Positions 1-5,137 of a DNA stretch of 8,385 bases are shown one piece after another (within the stretch, counting starts at the first letter, position 1; every line of letters starts with the position of its first letter). The notes under the pieces were generated by a model that made no database searches, was not told the DNA's origin, and saw only the letters and a list, made by a program, of their open reading frames with translations. The DNA is from Deltaproteobacteria bacterium (GTDB taxonomy: Bacteria > Desulfobacterota > Desulfarculia > Adiutricales > JAGVGV01), in NCBI GenBank assembly GCA_020056895.1, contig JAGVGV010000255.1:1-8385 (forward strand). Reading direction: 5' to 3'. Made by a program: the position numbers and the translations under genes.

Positions 1-1484
1 GGGTCGGGAGCGGCATCCAGGATGGCGCGTTGGCGCTGTTCGCTTTGGATCAGGTCATCCTGAGCCCTTTTCGAGGCGGTGATATCCCTGAGAATTACCA
101 GGAGCCCCACGGGCTGGCCTTCGTGATCGGAATAGCGGGAAACGCTCCAGTTCACCACCACCGCCCGGCCGTCCCGGGTTCGGCGGCGGGCTTCCAACCC
201 CCGGCGGGGGAGGCCGTCGGCCACCGCGGCGTGAACGACTTCCTGGGTTTGGACGACCAGTTCGGGAGAAGTGAACGCGTTGGGGTGATCGATGAGATCC
301 TGGACCGAAAAGCCAAAGGTTTCGGTGAAGGAGGGGTTGGCGTATACAGGCCGGCCGGAAAGGTCGGTCAACAAAATGGCGTCGGCCGATGAAGCCAGGA
401 GGGATCGGTACAGTTCTTCGGCTTTTTTGGCTTCGCCGAAAAGCAGGCGGTACCGCTGTTCCCCGGCTCGAAGCTGAGCTTCGGATTCCAGGATTTTGTT
501 CTGTTTTTCCGTAAGGTCCGCCGTGGCCCGGGCCACCTGGCGCCTCAGTTGTTCATTCCACAGCCAGAACAGAAAGGCGATGGTCACTCCGCCCAGGATC
601 AAAATGCCCATGCTGACCATGGGCCAGGGGATCCGGTGTCCCCCGGACATGCCGCTCCAGCGGCGAAGCATGGTCTTGACGTCCCGGTTGGTAACGGACG
701 GGATTCCCCGGTCCAGTTCGGCTTTCAGTTCCATCCGGCTGGGGATTACGGCCGCGCGGAACTGGACCATGCCCAAAGGTTGCTCCGCCTGCCGATAGTG
801 CCCCACCAGGCCGGCTTCCCCCAGCGCCCATAAAAGCTTTTTCTCCTCGCCCGCCATCACCCGGATCCGGCCCTTCACCGCGTCCCGGAGCATGGCGCCG
901 CGAACCGGATAAATCACCGTGGGCTGCTCGGGAGCCCGCCGGGAAAAAACCTGGGCCGCCGAACCATCCTTCACGCAGCCCACCCGGTACGGCGCGATCT
1001 GGTCCAAAGTATTCAGCCGGCCAACGGAGGCATAGCTGAAGACATAAACGGAGGATTCAAAAAGGGGGGTGGTATACGTGAGTTCGGAATCCTGGTCCCC
1101 AGCCAAAGTCTGAACGGCGCCGATCAGGTCGGCCTGGCCCGAAAGAACCATGGACCGTATCCGGTCCTGAGGCGCCAAAATGTATTCAATGGGCCGGCCG
1201 GTCTTTTGCGACCAAAGGTTCCACCAATCCACCAGAATACCCCGGGGGCGGCCCTGAGTGTCCTGGAATTCGTAGGGCGGATTGGTCTGGTCGCCCACGA
1301 TCCGCAAGGGCGTCTGGGCCTGGGCCGCGGATTCCGCGAGCGCCAGGATCAGCCCGGCGATAAGCACCAGAGCCGCCTGAACCGAGCCCGTTCGGACCAA
1401 ATTGATGGTCAGCCTCGGGCTTCGATGAAAACCCGGGTCATCCAACGATGGGTTCCCCCGTCCCGAGCGCCGCGCCTGGCCCAT
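1..1484 (-). CDS. Membrane sensor with solute-binding domain, TM helix and PAS domains (C-terminus beyond window)
   Basis: Continuous minus-strand frame from ATG 1484 to the window edge: 494 codons, no stop, 3' end missing. A signal-peptide-like hydrophobic stretch (about residues 36-50, then AQA-QT near 57) is followed by a family-3 solute-binding domain (about 58-250) with the pattern NPPYEF, a nearby G and VDWW. A membrane helix follows (about 287-309), then a Glu/Gln/Arg-rich coiled coil (310-360), a PAS domain (about 356-470) ending in RDIT, and the start of a second PAS (SEQRQRAILDAAPD). This BvgS-like layout puts ligand binding outside and signalling inside the cell. The output domain (kinase, GGDEF or other) is outside the window, so 'histidine kinase' is only the likeliest guess. 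The gene overlaps the upstream S-component gene by 47 nt. An alternative TTG start at 1445 has a GGGGGA 8 nt upstream and directly overlaps the S-component stop codon. Both starts keep the signal peptide. Confidence 0.85.
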   Translation of the reverse strand, partial: MGQARRSGRGNPSLDDPGFHRSPRLTINLVRTGSVQAALVLIAGLILALAESAAQAQTPLRIVGDQTNPPYEFQDTQGRPRGILVDWWNLWSQKTGRPIEYILAPQDRIRSMVLSGQADLIGAVQTLAGDQDSELTYTTPLFESSVYVFSYASVGRLNTLDQIAPYRVGCVKDGSAAQVFSRRAPEQPTVIYPVRGAMLRDAVKGRIRVMAGEEKKLLWALGEAGLVGHYRQAEQPLGMVQFRAAVIPSRMELKAELDRGIPSVTNRDVKTMLRRWSGMSGGHRIPWPMVSMGILILGGVTIAFLFWLWNEQLRRQVARATADLTEKQNKILESEAQLRAGEQRYRLLFGEAKKAEELYRSLLASSADAILLTDLSGRPVYANPSFTETFGFSVQDLIDHPNAFTSPELVVQTQEVVHAAVADGLPRRGLEARRRTRDGRAVVVNWSVSRYSDHEGQPVGLLVILRDITASKRAQDDLIQSEQRQRAILDAAPD

Positions 1485-2034
1485 GGGCGTATCCCCGCCA
1501 GGCCGTGGGTATGAGAAGCACGATACCCCATACCAGGAAGGCGCCCACGGTCTTGTCGGCCATATTGGTCAGAATCCGGGCGAAGAAGGTACTGGAAAGA
1601 ATCTCCTGGCCCGATTGGTAAAAAGCCTGGACCATCTTGTCCACGCCTTCGGCTCCGGTCAGGCCGCCAAAAAGATAGACCGCGATGGGCGTGGCCAAAA
1701 TGGCGCAGGTCAGGCCCAAAAAAACTCCGGATGACAAAGGCAGCCAGAAACGTTCGTACCCCCACCGCTGGCTGATCCACCCCGCCGCCAGGCCGATAAA
1801 GGTGTTGACCACGGCGAAGGGGATGAAGGTGGGGTTGAAAATAAGCCCCAAAATCAGGTTGGTGGCCAGTCCGGTAAAGCCGCCCAGCCAGGGCCCCAGG
1901 ACCACGGCGGCCAATATGGTTCCGTTGCTGTCCAAAAAAAGAGGTACGGGGAAATAGGTGGTGATGAGAGACCCCAGGCAATTGAGACAGATACCCAGAA
2001 AGATGAACAGGGGGGCTCGTCGCGAAAGGTCCAT
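1438..2034 (-). CDS. ECF-type transporter S-component-like integral membrane protein
   Basis: A 198-residue, strongly hydrophobic protein with about six membrane segments (near 8-28, 38-66, 70-88, 97-122, 145-157 and 161-177). The layout and the patterns PLFLDSNGTILAA, LGPWLGG, GLATNL and FAVVNTFIGL resemble energy-coupling-factor S components, which bind a vitamin or other small molecule in the membrane and work with an A/A'/T energising module. No ATPase or EcfT gene is nearby, so it would need a distant shared module, or it may act alone or as a sensing partner. The start is well supported: GGAGGAGG lies 5 nt upstream of ATG 2034. Its 3' end overlaps the solute-binding/PAS sensor gene, implying translational coupling. 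The substrate cannot be read from the sequence. The family call comes from pattern recognition; other small membrane families are possible. Confidence 0.75.
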   Translation of the reverse strand: MDLSRRAPLFIFLGICLNCLGSLITTYFPVPLFLDSNGTILAAVVLGPWLGGFTGLATNLILGLIFNPTFIPFAVVNTFIGLAAGWISQRWGYERFWLPLSSGVFLGLTCAILATPIAVYLFGGLTGAEGVDKMVQAFYQSGQEILSSTFFARILTNMADKTVGAFLVWGIVLLIPTAWRGYAHGPGAALGTGEPIVG

Positions 2035-2293
2035 GGAAACCTCCTCCCGTTTGGTGAGAAACCGTGATCCGGCCGGCCTGATTTCGAATCAAAAAGGGTG
2101 AAGCGGTTTCCCGTCCCCCTGGAGACTATGGTTCCTATTCTTGTCCATCGGGCCGTTCCCGTCAATCCATGGATTGAGCCTTCCCTGCGCCCGAGCCGGA
2201 AACCGGCCAACCTCACGTCTTTACAGGCGGGTCCGGGTCTGGTACAAATCCCAGCTTGTTTACGTAATGCATTGATTGGGGAGCCCCTTCATC
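2035..2293. promoter_or_regulatory. Divergent intergenic region with possible structured leader for the S-component gene
   Basis: This 259-bp gap lies between the divergent S-component and DMT permease genes, so it should hold both promoters. It contains a perfect hairpin (GCCGG-AAA-CCGGC, 2195-2207), a 16-bp palindrome (2162-2177), a GGCCGGCC site (2071-2078) and an AT-rich patch with TTACGTAA (2260-2267) and ATGCAT (2267-2272). No clear -35/-10 pair was found in either direction. The minus-strand leader is long enough for a riboswitch, which S-component genes often carry, but no known class was recognised: B12-box, FMN and TPP core motifs are absent. The regulatory role is inferred from position and symmetry. 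Confidence 0.4.
2162..2177. repeat. 16-bp perfect palindrome, candidate operator
   Basis: TCAATCCATGGATTGA reads identically on both strands. It lies 128 bp upstream of the S-component start codon and 117 bp upstream of the DMT permease start codon. Perfect dyads of this length between divergent genes often bind dimeric repressors or activators, but no regulator gene is adjacent. It could instead form a stem in the S-component leader RNA. Confidence 0.45.
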
Positions 2294-3184
2294 ATGGACA
2301 GCCGAATCATCCGGGCCAATCTGTTGTTGTTCACGGCGGCCGCCGTTTGGGGGGGCACCTTCGTGGCCCAGCGTATGGGCATGGAGCATCTGGGCCCCTT
2401 GAGCTATTCCGGGATCCGGTTTCTGATCGGCGCCCTGGCTCTGGCGCCCCTGGCCTGGATTCAAAAAAGCAAGCCTCCGGCGGATTTCCTGAAAGCGGGC
2501 TCCCGGCCCTGGCTGTGGGGGTCCTTGGTGATCGGCTCCGTGCTGTTTTTGGGCATCAACCTTCAACAGAAGGGGCTGGTGACCACCACGGCCGGGAACG
2601 CCGGATTCATCACCGGGTTGTACGTAGTAATCGTTCCGATATTAGGGCTGTTGTGGGGGCATCGGGCCGGAGCCGGGGTATGGCTGGGTGTGGCCATGGG
2701 CGCGGCGGGGTTGTATCTTTTAAGCGTTACCGAAACCTTTACTCTGGCCCCCGGAGACGCCTGGGTGCTGGCCTGCGCGGTGGTCTGGGCCGGCCATGTG
2801 TGGCTGATCGGCTGGCTTTCCCCCCGCGTTCAAACCGCGGTGCTGGCTTTTGGCCAGGCGTCGGTTTGCGGGGTCTTCAGCCTGGGGGCTTCGTTCATCG
2901 CCGGTGAAACGATCACTTTGGAAGCCATGAAAGCCGCCTGGGGCGCCCTGCTTTGGGGCGGCTTCATGTCCGTGGGTGTGGGCTTCACCCTCCAGGTGGC
3001 CGGGCAGAAGGATTCCCCGCCCACCCACGCGGCCATCATCCTGTCCCTCGAAGCCGTGGTGGCCGCGTTGGCCGGCTGGCTGGTCCTGGGGGAATCCCTG
3101 ACCCGCCGGTCCCTGATCGGAGCCGGATTGATGCTGGCCGGTATGTTGGTGGCCCAGCTTTGGGGCCGGCCGGCGAAACACTGA
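2294..3184 (+). CDS. EamA/DMT-family transporter
   Basis: A 296-residue inner-membrane protein with about ten predicted helices arranged as two EamA repeats (roughly residues 8-135 and 145-290), the standard length and topology for drug/metabolite transporter family permeases. Family-typical features are the N-terminal ANLLLFTAAAVWGGTFVAQR, the first-repeat GLVTTTAGNAGFITGLYVV stretch, and in the second repeat SLEAVVAALAGWLVLGE near residues 250-270. These exporters carry metabolites, amino acids or drugs; the substrate cannot be deduced. ATG 2294 is preferred over the in-frame TTG at 2276: GGGGAG lies 10 nt upstream of the ATG, while the TTG lacks a ribosome binding site. The gene stands alone, divergent from the S-component gene and convergent with cooC, and ends in a likely terminator. 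Confidence 0.9.
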   Translation: MDSRIIRANLLLFTAAAVWGGTFVAQRMGMEHLGPLSYSGIRFLIGALALAPLAWIQKSKPPADFLKAGSRPWLWGSLVIGSVLFLGINLQQKGLVTTTAGNAGFITGLYVVIVPILGLLWGHRAGAGVWLGVAMGAAGLYLLSVTETFTLAPGDAWVLACAVVWAGHVWLIGWLSPRVQTAVLAFGQASVCGVFSLGASFIAGETITLEAMKAAWGALLWGGFMSVGVGFTLQVAGQKDSPPTHAAIILSLEAVVAALAGWLVLGESLTRRSLIGAGLMLAGMLVAQLWGRPAKH

Positions 3185-3238
3185 AACCTACGCCCGGGCG
3201 CGGCAAGCCACGCCCCCACTCCTCTTTCATGTACGGAA

Positions 3239-3268
3239 CCGCGCCCGTTGACGGGGGGCGGCGTTTTT
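3239..3268 (+). terminator. Likely intrinsic terminator of the DMT permease gene
   Basis: CCCG (3244-3247), a TTGA loop and CGGG (3252-3255) form the upper stem. CCGC (3239-3242) pairs with GCGG (3258-3261) across a small internal loop (one G opposite two). Five T residues follow at 3264-3268. It starts 54 nt past the permease stop, and its T-run overlaps the last codons of the convergent cooC gene. There is no matching T-run for the minus direction, so it looks one-way. Confidence 0.6.
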
Positions 3269-4034
3269 ATGCCTTGCCGTTGAGCTTGTTGAAAATCCCC
3301 TGGACCGCGGCCACGGTCCCGGGCGAGGTTTCATAAACCGCCCGGCCCGAAAGGTCCGCTTCGATTACATCCGCGTTGTACGGAATGAACCCCAGGATCG
3401 GGAAATCCGGCAACCCCTGGCGGATGAAGTCTTCGTCGCGGCGATCGCGCACCTTGTTGCCCACCACTTCCACCTTGGACAGCTTGATGTCCCCGGCCAG
3501 CTTCCGGATCACTTCGGCCGTTTCCAGGCTCCGCCGGCCCGGTTCCACCACTACGATCAGGTGGTCCACGCCCGTGCTGGTGGCCCGGCCCAGGTGTTCG
3601 AGACCCGCCTCCATGTCCATAATCACCACTTCATCCCGCCCCAGCACCAGGTGCATCACCAGGTTTTTCAGCAACACGCTTTCGGGGCAGACGCACCCGC
3701 CTCCGCCCTTTTTCACTCCCCCCAAGGTCATGAACCGAATGCCGTCGATCTCCTTGGCGATGGTGTCGGGCAGATCGTCCACCTTGGGATTCATTCGGAA
3801 CACCGAGCCGTAAGTACCGGGCTGAGTCCCGGTCCGTTCGGCGATCAGTTCCCGCATCATGGCGATGGGAATGACTTCCTCGGGTGTCTTGAATCCCAGG
3901 GCTCCGGCCAGGTTGGCGTCGGGATCGGCGTCGATGGCCAGAACCTTGTATCCTTCCCGGGCGAAGATGCGGGCCAGGGTGGCCGACAGAGTGGTTTTGC
4001 CCACCCCGCCTTTTCCGCTTACGGCGATCTTCAT
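3267..4034 (-). CDS. cooC: CooC/AcsF-type nickel-insertion ATPase for carbon monoxide dehydrogenase
   Basis: A 255-residue MinD/SIMIBI-class P-loop ATPase of the CooC/AcsF family, cytoplasmic, which helps load nickel into the active-site cluster of CO dehydrogenase (or the acetyl-CoA synthase complex). The N-terminus carries the deviant Walker A motif GKGGVGKTT (7-15), whose first Lys is the signature lysine of this class. DADPDANLAG follows (35-44). GGGGCVCPES holds the C-X-C pair (Cys114, Cys116) that binds metal across the dimer in characterised CooC proteins. VVIMDMEAGLEHLGR (136-150) is the Walker B/switch region and GNK (192-194) suits nucleotide-base binding. The length is normal for the family. 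The ATG overlaps the stop of the upstream DUF3786 gene (ATGA), with AAGGAAAGGA about 9 nt ahead. No CODH or ACS structural gene is in the window, so the exact client, and cooC versus acsF naming, is unresolved. Confidence 0.9.
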   Translation of the reverse strand: MKIAVSGKGGVGKTTLSATLARIFAREGYKVLAIDADPDANLAGALGFKTPEEVIPIAMMRELIAERTGTQPGTYGSVFRMNPKVDDLPDTIAKEIDGIRFMTLGGVKKGGGGCVCPESVLLKNLVMHLVLGRDEVVIMDMEAGLEHLGRATSTGVDHLIVVVEPGRRSLETAEVIRKLAGDIKLSKVEVVGNKVRDRRDEDFIRQGLPDFPILGFIPYNADVIEADLSGRAVYETSPGTVAAVQGIFNKLNGKA

Positions 4035-4672
4035 GGCTTGGCATCCTTTCCTTGCGGAGCCTTGGTCCGCATCAGCTTGTACACCACCATGGACGCCGCC
4101 CAGGCCGCGTCTTCGGTGGTCAGATAGTGCTTGATCGAAGGGTCGAACAGGATCTTGCCGCTGGGTTCGAATTCATCATCCCCTCCCCAGACGATCAGGG
4201 TGACGGAAACCCGGGGAAACACCTGGAACCGAGCCGCCGCGTCCCCTTTGCCCGCCAGAGGTTCACCGCCCAAAGACGGGGCCGAGGCGGTCAACCGGTC
4301 CGGATCGGAGCCGAAGGTTTTCACCAGAGGAATCTGCGCCCGTTTGTCAAACGCCGCATGATAGAATTCTCCGCCGGGAAGCTCGCGGAAATCCACGTCC
4401 CGGCCCAGCGCCGGAACGCCCTTGGCCTGGTGAAGATAATGGTACACCAGCACTTTTTCAGGCAGATCCGCATCCTGGCCGGTATCCGTATAGACCACCC
4501 GGGGCTCCCAAAAGCCCGCCTGGATGTCCCGGCCCAAGAAAGAAAAATGAAAAGCCTTGCTCTCGAAATCGTACCTGGCCCCGGACAACCGGGCGGTTTC
4601 TTCGGGGTCTTTTTCCCGCACCTGGGCCGAGGCCAGCCGCAGGGCCTCCTTGTAATCATCCACACGCGCCAT
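4031..4672 (-). CDS. DUF3786 domain-containing protein
   Basis: A 213-residue soluble protein without signal peptide or membrane helices that matches the DUF3786 pattern throughout: an FLGRDIQAGFWEP segment (45-57), LVYHYLHQAKG (75-85), FRELPGGEFYHAAF (95-108), LGGEPLAGKGDAA (134-146), FPRVSVTLIVWGGDDEF (152-168) and ILFDPSIKHYLTTEDAA (174-190). The family has no established biochemical function, and no cysteine cluster is visible here. It occurs mainly in anaerobes, often those with corrinoid or CODH/ACS metabolism (general knowledge, not tested here). The gene is first in a two-gene operon; its stop overlaps the cooC start codon by ATGA, so the two proteins are probably made together and a role in CODH-related metalloprotein assembly is a fair guess. 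GGGAGG lies 7 nt before the ATG and fixes the start. Confidence 0.85.
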   Translation of the reverse strand: MARVDDYKEALRLASAQVREKDPEETARLSGARYDFESKAFHFSFLGRDIQAGFWEPRVVYTDTGQDADLPEKVLVYHYLHQAKGVPALGRDVDFRELPGGEFYHAAFDKRAQIPLVKTFGSDPDRLTASAPSLGGEPLAGKGDAAARFQVFPRVSVTLIVWGGDDEFEPSGKILFDPSIKHYLTTEDAAWAASMVVYKLMRTKAPQGKDAKP

Positions 4673-4812
4673 CTAAAAACCTCCCGCCGCGCCCCCGGAT
4701 TCACATCCCGGTTCCGGAATTGAGCGGCACGTCCATGGTAAGGCGTAAACGCCCGCCTGTCCAGACCAACGCCCCGCCTTCGAGGAAACAAGGCCGGCCG
4801 GTGTTCGTCTCT

Positions 4813-4875
4813 GGACAAAAAATGGATGTCCTCTTGAAAAATGGGTGTCCAAGGACGATCGAAAAGCGGATGTCC
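4813..4875 (+). repeat. Three near-direct copies of an A-tract plus GGATGTCC motif
   Basis: Copies are ATGGATGTCC (4822-4831), ATGGGTGTCC (4841-4850) and GCGGATGTCC (4866-4875), each preceded by at least four A residues, at spacings of 19 and 25 nt. The second and third extend to 15-nt units, GAAAAATGGGTGTCC and GAAAAGCGGATGTCC, differing at three positions. GGACA at 4813-4817 pairs with TGTCC at 4827-4831, and GTCC-AA-GGAC (4847-4856) is a small inverted repeat, so hairpins are also possible. A looser fourth copy, AAAAATGGATGACC, overlaps the kinase start codon near 5130-5143. They may be protein-binding sites or decayed repeat-element ends. Confidence 0.5.
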
Positions 4876-5021
4876 CCCAGTACGGAGATCATAATCAGCC
4901 GGAGGTTTCTTTTACGTACCCGAAAAAAAGCCGACAGCCTCCAACGGCGCCGAGGGAAGCCTCCAAGGTCCCGTTCGCCCACATGGCCGGCTGGCCGGCC
5001 TTCGTTGGTCCTTCACCAACT

Positions 5022-5037
5022 TGGCACGTTCCTTGTT
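5022..5037 (+). promoter_or_regulatory. Candidate sigma-54 (-24/-12) promoter
   Basis: TGGCACG at 5022-5028 is an exact match to the -24 element. After TTCC comes TTGTT (5033-5037), differing from the -12 consensus TTGCW only at the C, with the correct spacing. Transcription would start near 5048, about 90 nt ahead of the hybrid kinase. A 6-bp hairpin (5004-5020) abuts it upstream. The T for C change at -12 would weaken activity. Confidence 0.45.
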
Positions 5038-5080
5038 ACCTGGAAGACTTCCTGATTACGATTTTTGGGGTTGGGAAAAA

Positions 5081-5089
5081 TGGTATGAT
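5081..5089 (+). promoter_or_regulatory. Candidate extended -10 promoter
   Basis: TGG followed by TATGAT (5084-5089) is a near-perfect extended -10 element for the vegetative sigma factor. Seventeen nt upstream, ATTTTT (5061-5066) is a poor -35, as is usual for extended -10 promoters. A transcript would start near 5096, about 40 nt ahead of the kinase start codon. It may act instead of, or together with, the sigma-54-like site upstream. Confidence 0.5.
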
Positions 5090-5137
5090 ACGGCGTTTCG
5101 GTGAGACCAAAGCAATAATACGCTGAAGGAAAAATGG

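Larger units (their letters stand above)
4673..5137. other. Intergenic region without convincing gene, between divergent operons
   Basis: These 465 bp separate the DUF3786-cooC operon (leftward) from the hybrid kinase gene (rightward). Open frames here (for example 4720-5055 on the plus strand) lack a ribosome binding site, have low-complexity Arg/Lys/Pro/Ser content and match no family recognised. The region is less GC-rich than its surroundings in parts. It holds three near-direct motif copies (4822-4875), GGCCGGCC sites (4792-4799, 4993-5000), a hairpin (GTTGGT-CCTTC-ACCAAC, 5004-5020), a sigma-54-like element (5022-5037) and an extended -10 (5081-5089). It may include the remains of a small mobile or repeat element. 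Confidence 0.6.

Noticed and set aside
1409..2092. Longer alternative minus-strand frame of 227 codons over the S-component gene
   Set aside because: Its translation is rich in His/Arg/Gly without membrane or domain patterns. The 198-codon frame in the same place has six hydrophobic segments and a strong GGAGGAGG site.
2035..2110. TPP- or cobalamin-riboswitch-like words (ACCCTTTTTGAT, TGAGAAACC, CTGGAGACTATGG)
   Set aside because: Only fragments match. The rest of the conserved cores is absent or in the wrong order, so no known riboswitch can be called.
3191..3200. CGCCCGGGCG palindrome just after the DMT permease stop as a terminator
   Set aside because: It has no room for a loop and no T-run; the stem at 3239-3268 fits a terminator far better.
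4720..5055. Plus-strand 111-codon open frame in the intergenic region
   Set aside because: No ribosome binding site, Arg/Pro/Ser-rich low-complexity translation, no family recognised, and it covers the repeat cluster and promoter-like elements.
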